DNA of 64,000 bases from Poindextera sp963706385. Lineage in GTDB: Bacteria; Pseudomonadota; Alphaproteobacteria; Caulobacterales; Caulobacteraceae. Positions 33,903-44,235 of this stretch are shown piece after piece; position 1 is the stretch's first letter, and the number at the start of each line of letters is the position of its first letter. A program made the position numbers and the translations under genes. The notes under the pieces were generated by a model. It ran no database searches, was not told where the DNA came from, and saw nothing but the letters and a program-made list of their open reading frames with translations. The stretch is taken from contig OY970153.1 in NCBI GenBank assembly GCA_963706385.1, positions 1,240,001-1,304,000 of the forward strand. The letters are read 5' to 3'.

Positions 33903-33918
33903 CGCCGGGCGCCCGGCG
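33903..33918. repeat. 16-bp perfect GC palindrome
   Basis: CGCCGGGCGCCCGGCG is perfectly self-complementary and starts 3 bases after the FNR-like box and 86 bases after the SDR stop. It could be a terminator stem (no loop or U tract, so poor) or part of a regulatory site. Confidence 0.4.
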
Positions 33919-34002
33919 TGTTGAATGATTGCAATGCGTATTTCCGTGGGCGTGCCGTCAGATGCTGATCGCTTTTCGCTCCGGACCACGCGGTGAATCG
34001 CC

Positions 34003-34260
34003 ATGATCACGTTCAACGTCGTTAAAGAACCGCACGGTTGGGCCATTCGGATGGACGAGCGCATGACGACGCCTTTCTGGTCGCGCGATCTGGCCATCTG
34101 GGAAGCCTACGCCTTGGCCGAGGCCATCCGCTGCCACGGCGAGTGCGCGGAGGTGCTCATCGAAGGCCTCAAGCCAACCGATCCGCCCAAGACGTCCAGG
34201 GGTTCCAGTTCATCTCGGCTGTACGCTGTTCCTCGGCCGCGTTGGACCGGGCCTCGGTGA
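34003..34260 (+). CDS. Small hypothetical protein
   Basis: An 85-residue protein. The first 58 residues look like a compact alpha/beta domain (MITFNVVKEPHGWAIRMDE, then SRDLAIWEAYALAEAIRCHG and a closing strand EVLIEGLKP), a pattern seen in short DUF2188-like proteins. The tail is disordered and basic. I do not know its function. It stands alone between the SDR and the cyclic glucan synthase gene, with an FNR/FixK-like box upstream, so low-oxygen control is possible. Coding potential is supported by the folded-looking N-terminal part only. Confidence 0.62.
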   Translation: MITFNVVKEPHGWAIRMDERMTTPFWSRDLAIWEAYALAEAIRCHGECAEVLIEGLKPTDPPKTSRGSSSSRLYAVPRPRWTGPR

Positions 34261-34300
34261 GATGATTGGCGTCCGGGTCCGCTGAGGTGGCCGCACGACC

Positions 34301-37300
34301 ATGCTTGTCAAAACCGACGCCTTCGCGAGCCGAAACAATATCTCGAGTGAAGATAGGCTAATCTTGCCCCTGCGGCGCCTGCTCAAGCGCGCCGGGCCGA
34401 GCCCGCCGTGGGATGACGAAGCCCCTATTCGGGCCGAACTCTTCAGCGTCGAGCGGCTGGAAGAGCACGCGCGCAGCCTCGCCGCCGCGCAGGAGGTGAC
34501 GCCTAGCATACGCAAGGGCGCCCCGCTGGCCAAACGGCTGGCCGACAACGAGGCGGTGCTGATAGCGGCCTACCGCGACATCGCCAAGGCCGTTGACGAA
34601 GGCGCGGCCATCACCCCCGCGGCCGAATGGCTGATCGACAACTTCCACGTGGTGGAGCGACAGATTCGCGAGGTCCGGGCGGATCTGCCGCCTGGCTACT
34701 ACCGGCAACTGCCGAAACTCGCCGGCGGCCCCTTCGCCGGGTATCCGCGCGTGTTCGGCGTCGCCTGGGCCTTCATCGCCCATACCGACAGCCTGTTCGA
34801 CCCCGAGATTTTGCGCCGCTACCTATTGGCCTATCAGTCGGTGCAGCCGCTGACCATCGGCGAGTTGTGGGCGGTGGCGATCAGCCTGCGCGTGGTGCTG
34901 GTCGAAAATCTGCGGCGGATCGCCAAGCGGGTCATCGACAGCCGGGCCGGACGCCGCGCCGCGGACATGGTCGCCGATCGGCTGCTCGGGGCCGGCGGGC
35001 GAGCCGTCGAGGCGGCCGAGGCGGTGTTGCCGCCACACGACCAGGCGGCTTTTTCGATCAGCTTTCTGGTGCAGCTGGTGCATCGGCTTCGCGACCAGGA
35101 TCCGGGCGTCGCCCCGGCGCTGACCTGGCTCGACGAACAACTCGCGCGGCAGGGGACGAGCGCCGAAGCGGTGATCCGCGACGAGCACCAAAGGCAAGTC
35201 GCGGGAAGCGTCACGGTTCGAAACATCATCACCAGCATGCGGCTCGTCTCCGACGTCGATTGGACCGAGCTGTTCGAGCGCGTCAGCCTGGTCGATGAGG
35301 TGTTCAAGCGGGCGGACGGCTTCGAGACGATGGATTTCCCGACCCGAAATCTCTACCGCGGCGCCGTCGAAGAGCTGGCGCGCGGTTCGGGCCTCAGCGA
35401 ATTGGAGGTGACCCATGCCGCGGTCGCGGCGGCGGCCAGCGCGCCGGCGGTCAATCGCGATGGACCGGGCGGACGCCTGGCGGATCCGGGCTATTACCTG
35501 ATCGCGGGCGGGCGGGCGGCCTTCGAGGACCGGATCGGGTTCAGGGCGCCCGCGCGGACTTGGACGGGACGGGCCTTTCGCGCGCTGGGGATCGGCGGCT
35601 ACGTCAGCGCCAGCGGGGTGGTCGCCGCCGGCCTGCTGGCCGTGCCGCTGTCCGTCGCGGAGCAGCGCGGCGCGACGTGGGGATGGCTGCTGCTGTTCGC
35701 GATTTTGGGATCGATCCCGGCGATCGACGTCGCCGTCGCGGTGGTCAACCAGATCGTCACCCGAGGGTTCCGCGCCACCTTGCTGCCGGCGCTCGAACTG
35801 CGGAGCGGCGTTCCCCCGGAGCTGCGAACCCTGATCGCCGTGCCGACGCTGCTGACCTCGCTCACGGAAATCGAAGAGCAGATCGAGCGGCTCGAGATTC
35901 ACTATCTGTCCAGCCCCCAGGGCGATCTCCACTTCGCGCTGCTGTCCGATTGGGCCGACGCGGCGAGCGAACATGCGGACGGGGACGACGAGTTGCTGGC
36001 CGCGGCCAGGGACGGCGTGGCGCGGTTGAACCGCCGCCATGGCCCCGCGCCGGGCGGAGAGCGTTTCCTGCTGTTGCACCGCCGCCGCGTCTGGAACCCG
36101 GGCGAAAGCCGCTGGATCGGCTGGGAGCGCAAGCGCGGCAAGCTGGTCGAACTCAACCGGCTGCTGCGCGGAGCGCGGGACACCACCTACCTGGACCCGC
36201 CGGCGGTCCCCGCCAAGGTCCGCTACGTGATCACCCTGGATTCCGACACGCGGCTGCCGCGTGAGACCGTCCGGCGCCTGATCGGCAAGATGGCGCACCC
36301 GCTCAACCGGCCCCGCCTCGACGACCGTCTGGGGCGGGTGGTGGAAGGCTACGCCGTGCTGCAGCCGCGCGTGACCCCGGCGCTGCCGGTGGGACACCAG
36401 GGTTCGTTGTTCCTGCGCGTATTTTCCAGCGCGACCGGCATCGATCCCTACGCCGCGGCGGTTTCGGACGTCTACCAGGATCTGTTCGGAGAAGGCTCCT
36501 ACACCGGCAAGGGCATCTACGACATCGACGCCTTCGAGGCCGCGCTCGAAGGACGCGCGCCCGAGTGCGCGCTGCTCAGCCACGACCTGTTCGAGGGGAT
36601 CTTCGCGCGCGCCGGCTTGGCGTCCGACGTGGAGGTGGTGGAGGACTTTCCGGCCCGCTACGGCGCCGCCGCCCTTCGTCATCACCGTTGGGCGAGAGGC
36701 GACTGGCAACTGCTGCCCTGGATCCTGGGCCTGAGACACGGCGGCGACGGGCATCGCGCGCGCGAGCGAGTCCCGGCGGTCGGTCGCTGGAAGATGCTCG
36801 ACAACCTGCGCCGGTCGCTGTCGGCGCCGACGCTGACGCTGTCGCTGATCGCCGGCTGGACCCTGCCCATCGAGGCCGCCGACATCTGGACGATGTTCAT
36901 TCTCTCGACAATCGTTCTGCCGCCGCTCATTCCGGTGATCGCCGACATCGCCCCGCGTCGCCCGGGCGTGACGCTGCACAGCCATTTTCGAGCCTTGCGC
37001 GCGGAGTTCGGCCTCGGGCTTGTCCAGGCCGGCCTGATGATCGTGTTTCTGGCCCACCAGGCCTGGCTGATGGGCGACGCGATCGTCCGCACCCTGTTCC
37101 GCCTGACGGTGACGCGCCGCCACCTGCTCGAATGGACGCCATCGGCCCACGCGGCGTTCGGCCCGCACCCCGGGATCGGGCAATATTACCGCAGAATGGC
37201 GGGCGCGATCGTCATTGGCGTCGCGGCCGTCGCCGCGGCCTGGGTCAGGGGCGGAGGAACCTGGCCCGTGGCGTCGGTGTTCGCGATGGTCTGGTTCGCC

Positions 37301-40300
37301 TCGCCGGCCGTCGCCCTTTGGGCGAGCCTGTCGCCCCGGGTCGCGGGCCGTCGCCCCATGGTCGAGGCCGACACCCACGCTCTGCGCCTGATCGCCAGGC
37401 GGACGTGGCGCTACTTCGAGACCTTCGTCACCGCGGCCGACAACATGCTGCCGCCGGACAATTTCCAGGAAACCCCGGAGCCGGTGCCGGCCCATCGCAC
37501 GTCGCCGACCAACATCGGCCTCTATCTGCTGTCAGCGGCGAGCGCGCGGGACTTCGGATGGATCGGGACGCTCGAGGTGGCGGAGCGGCTGGAGGCGACG
37601 CTCGCGAGCGTGGCTCGCATGACCAAGCACCGAGGCCATCTGTTCAACTGGTACGACACGCGCGATCTGCGACCGCTTGACCCGCAGTATGTGTCTTCGG
37701 TCGACAGCGGCAATCTGGCGGGGCATCTGATCGCGCTCGCCAATGCCTGCCGAGACTGGCGCGAGACTCCTCTTAGCGAGCAGCAGCGCATCGCGGGCGT
37801 CGCGGACGCGCTCGACCTGGCCCGTGACGAGGCGCGGCGCCTAGCCGCGGAGCGTCGGACGACCAACGTCATCTGGAGACGGTTCGACGAAGAACTCGAG
37901 CGTCTGGCGTCCCAGCTTCCCCGCGTCGACGCCGACGTTCCGGACGCCAAACAACAACTCGCGGAGCTCTCCGACCAGGCCGCGCACCTGGTGGACACCG
38001 CGCGTGAGATCGCTCTAGAGGAGACCGACCAGGCCGGGGCGGATGTGCAGTTCTGGGCCGAAGCAGTTCGCGCCTGCATCGAAAGCCATCACCGCGATCT
38101 GGAGGCGGGCCTCTCAGCCTCGCTGCATACACGACTGGAGGCGCTCGAGGCGCTCGCGCGTTCGACGGCGCTGTCGATGCAGTTCGATTTCCTGCTCGAC
38201 CCCGACCGGCTGCTGCTGTCGATCGGCTATCAGGTGCGCGAGGGCGCGCGCGATCCGAGCTGTTATGACCTGCTCGCCTCGGAGGCGAGGCTGGCGAGCT
38301 TCATGGCGATCGCCAAGGGCGACGCGCCCTCGCGGCACTGGTTTCGTCTGGGCCGTTCGGTGGCCCTGGTGGACAACGGCGCGGCGCTGATTTCGTGGTC
38401 CGGCTCGATGTTCGAGTATCTGATGCCTTCCATTGTCATGAGGGCGCCGGGCGAGAGCCTGCTCGAGCAGACCAACCGGCTGATCGTTCGGCGCCAGATC
38501 GAGTACGGCGCGGTCCTGACGACGCCCTGGGGGGTGTCGGAATCAGCGTACAACGCGCGCGATCTCGAATTCACCTATCAATATTCCAACTTCGGGGTCC
38601 CGGGCCTCGGCCTCAAGCGCGGGTTGGCCGACAACGCGGTGGTCGCTCCCTACGCCACCGCCTTGGCCAGCATGGTCGATCCCCACGCCGCCGCGCGCAA
38701 CTTCGAGCGCCTCGCGGCCATCGACGCCTGCGGCCGGTACGGCTTCTACGAAGCCCTGGACTTCACGCGGGCCCGAGTTCCGGAGGGCGAGCGCGTCGCG
38801 ATCGTGCGCGCGTTCATGGCTCACCATCAGGGCATGACGATCGCGGCGATCGCCGACGCCCTGCTGGACGGCGTTATGGCGAACCGCTTCCACGCCGAAC
38901 CGATCGTCCAGGCCACGGAGCTGCTGTTGCAAGAGCGAGCGCCACGCGAGGTGATGGCGAGCCCGCCATCGGTCTCGGAGACGATGTCGTCGACCCGAAT
39001 CCGCGAGATCGAAGGACTCGGCTCCTGGCGAAAGGCCAGTCCCTGGAGCGCGACACCCGCCACCCAACTGCTCTCGAACGGCCGCTACTCGGTGATGCTC
39101 ACGGCCGCGGGGTCGGGCTATAGCGCCTGGCGCGAGCTTGCCGTGACCCGCTGGCGCGAGGACGCCACCTGCGACGACTGGGGCTCTTATATCCTGTTGA
39201 GAGACGTGGCGAGCGGAGAGGTCTGGTCGGCGACCTACCAGCCGATCGGCGCCGAGCCCGATGCGTACGAGGTCATATTCAACGAGGATCGCGCCGAGTT
39301 CGCGCGGCGTGACGGGACCTTGACGACCAGCCTGGAGGTGCTGGTTTCGGCCGAGGACGACGCCGAGGTGCGCCGCCTGACGATCTCGAACCTCGACGAT
39401 CAGCCGCGGGTGATCGAAATAACCTCCTACGCCGAGCTGGCGTTGGCGCCCCAGGCCGCCGACGTCGCGCATCCGGCGTTTTCCAAGCTGTTCGTCGAGA
39501 CCGAGCATCTGGCCGGGCTGGGCGCGATACTGGCGACGCGGCGGCGGCGCGCGCCGACCGAGCCGGAGGTCTGGGCCGCGCACCTGGCGGTGGTCGATGG
39601 CGAGGTGGTCGGCAAGCGCGAATTCGAGACCGACCGCGCGCGGTTCATCGGCCGCGGCGCCAGCGTTCGCGCGCCGGCCGCGGCGGTGAGCGGGCGCCCG
39701 CTTTCCGGCACGGCCGGGACGGTGCTCGATCCAATCTTCGCGCTTCGCCGCCGGCTGCGGATCGCGCCGAGGGCCACGGCGCGCATCGATTTCTGGACCA
39801 TGATCGCCTCCTCGCGCGAGGCGGTGCTCAATCTCGTCGACAAGCACCACGACACCGGCGCGTTCGAGCGCGCCACCACCTTGGCTTGGACCCAGGCCCA
39901 GGTTCAGCTCCATCATCTCGGCGTCGACCGCGGCGAGGCCGGACAGTACCAGCGTCTCGGCGGGCACCTGGTCTACGCCACGCCCGTCCTGCGCCCGCCT
40001 TCCGAGATCATCGCCGCTGGCGCCGGCGGTCAGCCCGATCTGTGGAGCCTCGGCATATCCGGCGACCTACCAATCGTCCTGGTCCGCGTCTCCGAGGTTC
40101 AGCAGCTTGGTCTGGTCCGCGAAGCGGTCCAGGCGATCGAATACTGGCGGATGAAGCGGCTGGCGGCGGATCTGGTCATTCTCAACGAGCGCGCCGTCTC
40201 CTACGTCCAGGACCTGCAGATCGCGATCGAGACCCTGGTCAGGGCCAGTCAGTCCCGGCCGCAGATCGCCGAGGAACGCCTGCCGGGGCATATCTTCATC

Positions 40301-42901
40301 CTGCGCGCCGACCTGATCACGCCCGAATCGCGCGCGCTTCTGGCGTCCGTCGCCCGCATCGTCCTGGTCGGCGACCGCGGCGGTCTCGCCGATCAACTCG
40401 AGCAGGCGCCCGAGGCCAGGCCCGCGCGTCGGGCCGCGCCCCGACGCGCTCCGGCCGCCTCCGAGTTGCAGATCTCGCGTCCGCCGCCGGGGGTGGAATT
40501 CTTCAACGGCCTGGGCGGTTTCGCCGAGGACGGGCGGGAATATGTGACGATCCTGGGGCCCGGCCAGTCGACGCCGGCGCCGTGGATCAACGTCATCGCC
40601 AATCCCGGTTTCGGGTTCCAGGTGTCGGCGGAGGGCGGCGGCTACGCCTGGTCGATCAACAGCCGCGAGCATCAGCTCACGCCCTGGTCCAACGACCCGG
40701 TGACCGATCGGCCGGGTCAGGCCTTCTACCTCAAGGACGAGGAGACCGGAGACCTCTGGAGTCCGACGGCGCTGCCGATCCGGGATGAGACGGCCACCTA
40801 TGTGGCCCGTCACGGATGGGGCTACAGTCGTTTCGAGCACGTCTCGCACGCCATCGCCGCAGACCTGCTGGAATTTGTCCCGCTCGCCGATCCGATCAAG
40901 ATCTCACGCCTGACGTTGCGCAACCGCTCGCACCGCGCCCGGCGGATTTCACTGACCGCCTATGTCGAATGGGTCCTCGGCCCCGCCCGCGCCGCCGCCG
41001 CGCCGTTCGTGAAGACTCGCATCGACCCGGACAGCGGGGCGATGCTGGCGAGCAATCCCTGGAACCCGGCTTTCGCTCGCCGGATCGCGTTCGCCGACCT
41101 TGCCGGCCGCCAGACGCATTGGACGGGTGACCGGCGCGAGTTCATCGGCCGCAACGGCGCGCTGTCCATGCCCGCCGGCCTCGCCAGCAACGCGGTGCTT
41201 TCGGGCCGGGTCGGCGCCGGCCTCGACCCTTGCGCCGCCCTGCGGACCACCGTCGAGATCGCGCCGAACGACGCCGTCGAGCTCGTCTTCCTGTTGGGAG
41301 ACGCCGAGGACGAGGAGAAAGCCCGCGCGCTGATCGCCCGCTATCGCAAGCTGGACCTGGACGCCGTTCTGGCCGAGGTCAAAGCCTTCTGGGACGACAC
41401 CGTCGGCCAGGTTCAGGTCAGGACGCCGGACCGATCGATGGACATCATGCTGAACGGCTGGCTGACCTACCAGACGCTCGCCTGCCGCGTCTGGGCCCGA
41501 TCGGGCTTCTACCAAGCCAGCGGCGCCTATGGGTTCCGCGACCAGTTGCAGGACTGCATGGCCCTGGCCACGATCCGGCCGGCGGTGACCCGCGAGCACC
41601 TGGTCAGAGCCGCGGGCCGGCAGTTCGCCGAGGGCGACGTTCAGCACTGGTGGCTGTCGCATTCCGGCCAGGGCGTGCGCACCCGGATCTCGGACGACCG
41701 GGTCTGGCTCGCCTTCGCCGCGGCCCACTACGTCAAGACCACCGGCGATGTGTCGGTGCTGGACGAGAACACGCCCTTCCTGGAGGGCCAAGCCCTGGAG
41801 CCGGGCGAGAGCGAGAGCTTCTTCCAACCAATCGTCTCCGAGCGGTCCGCCAGCCTTTACGAGCATTGCGCGCTGGCCCTCGACGCCAGCCTGGCGGCCG
41901 GCGCGCACGGCGCGCCGCTGATCGGCGGCGGCGACTGGAACGACGGGATGAACCGCGTCGGCCAGAACGGCCAGGGCGAGAGCGTCTGGCTCGGGTGGCT
42001 GCTGTACGCCGCCCTTGGCGTCTTTTCCGACTTGGCCGACGTCCGCGGCGATGCGGCGCGGGCGGCGCATTGGCGCGCGCGCTCGAAGACGCTCGAAGAC
42101 GCCATCGAGCGGGAGGCCTGGGACGGTGACTGGTATCGCCGCGGCTGGTTCGATGACGGCTCCCCGCTCGGATCGGCGGCGAACGAGGAATGCCGCATCG
42201 ACTCCATCGCCCAGTCCTGGGCGGTGCTCTCCGGCGCCGGTCGACCCGAACGGGCGGCGCGGGCCATGGCCGCGGTCGAGCGCGAACTGATCTTGCCGCA
42301 GGACGGACTGGCCCTGCTGTTCACCCCTCCGTTCGATCGCTCGGCGCGGGATCCGGGCTATATCAAGGGCTATCCGCCGGGTCTGCGCGAGAATGGGGGC
42401 CAGTACACCCACGCCGCCCTGTGGTCGGTGATGGCGTTCGCGGCCCTGGGCGAAGGCGACAAGGCCGCGGCGCTGTTCTGGCTGCTCAATCCGGTCAACC
42501 ACACCCGCGCCCGCACGGACATGCACCGCTACAAGGTCGAGCCCTATGTCGTCGCCGCCGACGTCTACGCCGCTCCCGGCCATGTCGGGCGCGGCGGCTG
42601 GACCTGGTACACCGGCTCGGCCGGCTGGATGCAGCGCGCGGGCGTCGAGAGCATCCTCGGCCTTCACATCGAAGCCGACGTGCTGCGCCTCGAGCCCTGC
42701 ATCCCCAGCTCCTGGCCTCGCTTCGAGGCCGTCCTCCGACGCGGCGCGGCGCGCTACGAGATCCTGGTGGAGAACCCGCAGTCGGTGCGACGTGGCGTCG
42801 CCGCCGCCGAGTTCGATGGCGCGAAAGTCACGGCAAGACCGCTATCGATCCCATTCAAAGACGACGGCGGCGTCCATCGCCTGCAGGTTCGCCTCGGCTG
42901 A
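34301..42901 (+). CDS. ndvB: Cyclic beta-1,2-glucan synthase (NdvB/ChvB type)
   Basis: A giant 2866-residue inner-membrane enzyme, the family's usual length (~2800). The N-terminal region is followed by membrane segments around 430-475, the GT84 glycosyltransferase domain with VITLDSDTRLP (about 643-653), GKGIYDIDAFEAALEGR and RHHRWARGDWQLL, then further membrane segments at about 840-1010. The C-terminal half holds glycoamylase-like (DUF3131-like) sequence and GH94 phosphorylase domains with YGFRDQLQDCMAL (about 2405) and GGGDWNDGMNRVG. It makes periplasmic cyclic beta-1,2-glucans from UDP-glucose, using its own backbone as primer and controlling ring size by the phosphorylase domain. These glucans serve in osmotic adaptation and host interaction. 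No exporter gene (ndvA) is adjacent. Confidence 0.96.
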   Translation: MLVKTDAFASRNNISSEDRLILPLRRLLKRAGPSPPWDDEAPIRAELFSVERLEEHARSLAAAQEVTPSIRKGAPLAKRLADNEAVLIAAYRDIAKAVDEGAAITPAAEWLIDNFHVVERQIREVRADLPPGYYRQLPKLAGGPFAGYPRVFGVAWAFIAHTDSLFDPEILRRYLLAYQSVQPLTIGELWAVAISLRVVLVENLRRIAKRVIDSRAGRRAADMVADRLLGAGGRAVEAAEAVLPPHDQAAFSISFLVQLVHRLRDQDPGVAPALTWLDEQLARQGTSAEAVIRDEHQRQVAGSVTVRNIITSMRLVSDVDWTELFERVSLVDEVFKRADGFETMDFPTRNLYRGAVEELARGSGLSELEVTHAAVAAAASAPAVNRDGPGGRLADPGYYLIAGGRAAFEDRIGFRAPARTWTGRAFRALGIGGYVSASGVVAAGLLAVPLSVAEQRGATWGWLLLFAILGSIPAIDVAVAVVNQIVTRGFRATLLPALELRSGVPPELRTLIAVPTLLTSLTEIEEQIERLEIHYLSSPQGDLHFALLSDWADAASEHADGDDELLAAARDGVARLNRRHGPAPGGERFLLLHRRRVWNPGESRWIGWERKRGKLVELNRLLRGARDTTYLDPPAVPAKVRYVITLDSDTRLPRETVRRLIGKMAHPLNRPRLDDRLGRVVEGYAVLQPRVTPALPVGHQGSLFLRVFSSATGIDPYAAAVSDVYQDLFGEGSYTGKGIYDIDAFEAALEGRAPECALLSHDLFEGIFARAGLASDVEVVEDFPARYGAAALRHHRWARGDWQLLPWILGLRHGGDGHRARERVPAVGRWKMLDNLRRSLSAPTLTLSLIAGWTLPIEAADIWTMFILSTIVLPPLIPVIADIAPRRPGVTLHSHFRALRAEFGLGLVQAGLMIVFLAHQAWLMGDAIVRTLFRLTVTRRHLLEWTPSAHAAFGPHPGIGQYYRRMAGAIVIGVAAVAAAWVRGGGTWPVASVFAMVWFASPAVALWASLSPRVAGRRPMVEADTHALRLIARRTWRYFETFVTAADNMLPPDNFQETPEPVPAHRTSPTNIGLYLLSAASARDFGWIGTLEVAERLEATLASVARMTKHRGHLFNWYDTRDLRPLDPQYVSSVDSGNLAGHLIALANACRDWRETPLSEQQRIAGVADALDLARDEARRLAAERRTTNVIWRRFDEELERLASQLPRVDADVPDAKQQLAELSDQAAHLVDTAREIALEETDQAGADVQFWAEAVRACIESHHRDLEAGLSASLHTRLEALEALARSTALSMQFDFLLDPDRLLLSIGYQVREGARDPSCYDLLASEARLASFMAIAKGDAPSRHWFRLGRSVALVDNGAALISWSGSMFEYLMPSIVMRAPGESLLEQTNRLIVRRQIEYGAVLTTPWGVSESAYNARDLEFTYQYSNFGVPGLGLKRGLADNAVVAPYATALASMVDPHAAARNFERLAAIDACGRYGFYEALDFTRARVPEGERVAIVRAFMAHHQGMTIAAIADALLDGVMANRFHAEPIVQATELLLQERAPREVMASPPSVSETMSSTRIREIEGLGSWRKASPWSATPATQLLSNGRYSVMLTAAGSGYSAWRELAVTRWREDATCDDWGSYILLRDVASGEVWSATYQPIGAEPDAYEVIFNEDRAEFARRDGTLTTSLEVLVSAEDDAEVRRLTISNLDDQPRVIEITSYAELALAPQAADVAHPAFSKLFVETEHLAGLGAILATRRRRAPTEPEVWAAHLAVVDGEVVGKREFETDRARFIGRGASVRAPAAAVSGRPLSGTAGTVLDPIFALRRRLRIAPRATARIDFWTMIASSREAVLNLVDKHHDTGAFERATTLAWTQAQVQLHHLGVDRGEAGQYQRLGGHLVYATPVLRPPSEIIAAGAGGQPDLWSLGISGDLPIVLVRVSEVQQLGLVREAVQAIEYWRMKRLAADLVILNERAVSYVQDLQIAIETLVRASQSRPQIAEERLPGHIFILRADLITPESRALLASVARIVLVGDRGGLADQLEQAPEARPARRAAPRRAPAASELQISRPPPGVEFFNGLGGFAEDGREYVTILGPGQSTPAPWINVIANPGFGFQVSAEGGGYAWSINSREHQLTPWSNDPVTDRPGQAFYLKDEETGDLWSPTALPIRDETATYVARHGWGYSRFEHVSHAIAADLLEFVPLADPIKISRLTLRNRSHRARRISLTAYVEWVLGPARAAAAPFVKTRIDPDSGAMLASNPWNPAFARRIAFADLAGRQTHWTGDRREFIGRNGALSMPAGLASNAVLSGRVGAGLDPCAALRTTVEIAPNDAVELVFLLGDAEDEEKARALIARYRKLDLDAVLAEVKAFWDDTVGQVQVRTPDRSMDIMLNGWLTYQTLACRVWARSGFYQASGAYGFRDQLQDCMALATIRPAVTREHLVRAAGRQFAEGDVQHWWLSHSGQGVRTRISDDRVWLAFAAAHYVKTTGDVSVLDENTPFLEGQALEPGESESFFQPIVSERSASLYEHCALALDASLAAGAHGAPLIGGGDWNDGMNRVGQNGQGESVWLGWLLYAALGVFSDLADVRGDAARAAHWRARSKTLEDAIEREAWDGDWYRRGWFDDGSPLGSAANEECRIDSIAQSWAVLSGAGRPERAARAMAAVERELILPQDGLALLFTPPFDRSARDPGYIKGYPPGLRENGGQYTHAALWSVMAFAALGEGDKAAALFWLLNPVNHTRARTDMHRYKVEPYVVAADVYAAPGHVGRGGWTWYTGSAGWMQRAGVESILGLHIEADVLRLEPCIPSSWPRFEAVLRRGAARYEILVENPQSVRRGVAAAEFDGAKVTARPLSIPFKDDGGVHRLQVRLG

Positions 42902-42965
42902 TCCGAACCGGTCGCCCTAAGCCGCGCCGCGCGCGGACGCCGTTGTAAAGCCGCCCATGACGGGC

Positions 42966-44034
42966 TTAGTCCGGCACGGACTGCGTCAGGCGCGCGATCG
43001 CCGCCTCCGCCTCGAGCAGAGCCGGCTCGTCGAGACTGGCGAGGGCGATTTGCGCCAGGGGCGGGCGTTCGGCCTTGCGGCGCGCGCGGTTGTAGGCCGG
43101 ATCATAGTGCAGCTCGATCAGCGCCTCGGCGAGAGTTTCGAAGTCCCCCTCCGCCGCCATCCGCCGCCAGTTCTCCAGACGCCGTTCGGCCGGAAAGACC
43201 GGCAAGGCGCGAAAAGCCCGCTCCAGCGCGTCCGGGTCGGCGACGATGTCGCGGTAGGCCGAAACCAGATAGCGCGCCCGCTCGGCCCGGGGCGCGGCCA
43301 GTTCGATCCGCGGAGCCGCGCGCATGGCCCGCCAGAACGAGGGCGGAACCATCAGATCACCGATCTTGCTGGACTCCGCCTCGACCAGCACCGGCCGGGC
43401 GGGGTTCAGGCGTTCGATCGCCTGAAGCAGGCGGGACTCGAACATCTTCTGGCTCGGTTGCGGGCGCCCAGGCAGGGCGCCGAACAGCGAACCCCGGTGG
43501 CCGGCCAGTCCCTCCAGGTCCACCACCTGCAGCCCGCGCTCGGACAGCCGGTTCAGGATCTCGGTCTTGGCCGAGCCGGTATTGCCGTCGAGCAGCACCA
43601 GCCGCAGCGGGCACGGCTGTTCGTACAGGCGCGCCTGCACCTGCCGCCGATAGGTCCGATAGCCGCCTGCCAGCACCGTGGTGCGCCAGCCGACGCGCGA
43701 GAGGATGGTGGCCATCGATTGCGACCTCTGGCCGCCGCGCCAGCAATAGACCAGCGGGGCGAACTCCAAAGGCTTGTCCGCCAGCGCGGTCTCGAGATGA
43801 TGGGCGATGTTGCGCGCCACATAGGCCGCCCCGATCCGGTTGGCGCGGAGTCGCGAACTCCTGGACGTAGATCGCCCCGACTTCGGCGCGTTCGGCGTCG
43901 CTCAGCACCGGCAGGCTCACCGCCCCGGGCAAATGGTCCAGGGCGAACTCGGCGGGGCTGCGCACGTCGATGACGGCGTCGAACCGCTCCAGCGATTCCG
44001 CGTCCGTCCGATCGAGCTCCTGGATGCGCGGCAT
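42966..44034 (-). pseudogene. selU: tRNA 2-selenouridine synthase SelU (MnmH), frameshifted near codon 60
   Basis: Two overlapping frames together encode one SelU. The first runs from the ATG at 44034 with a rhodanese start (DAVIDVRSPAEFALDHLPGA). The second carries NRIGAAYVARNIAHHLE, the catalytic Cys in LVYCWRGGQRS, the P-loop GNTGSAKT and a normal C-terminus at 42966. The switch lies at 43855-43858, where one extra base in GAGTTCGCG breaks the frame. The total of 1069 bases is one over a multiple of three. SelU replaces sulfur by selenium in the wobble uridine of certain tRNAs using selenophosphate. The gene is divergent from selD, its normal partner. Real mutation or sequencing error cannot be told apart here. 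Confidence 0.88.
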
Positions 44035-44235
44035 GCTATTGGCGCGCCATCTGCGAATTGTCCATCATCGTCCCGGTTGGGCCTTCCGTGTCCGCGACGG
44101 GTTCGAGACCGGCGAGCCCCGATGCGCGGGCGCCGACGTCGATAAAGGCTTCGGCCGTCCTGGCGCCGCATCTATATGACTTGGCCGGCGAAGTCGTTTC
44201 AATGGCGGGCGATCAAGCTTCGAAAGGCGTCTCGA

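Noticed and set aside
34823..37495. An 890-residue minus-strand frame opposite the cyclic glucan synthase
   Set aside because: An antisense shadow caused by high GC at third positions; no recognisable domain.
44093..44110. GGGTTCGAGACC resembling a tRNA T-arm between selU and selD, possibly tRNA-Sec
   Set aside because: No matching acceptor stem, D-arm or anticodon arm could be folded around it.
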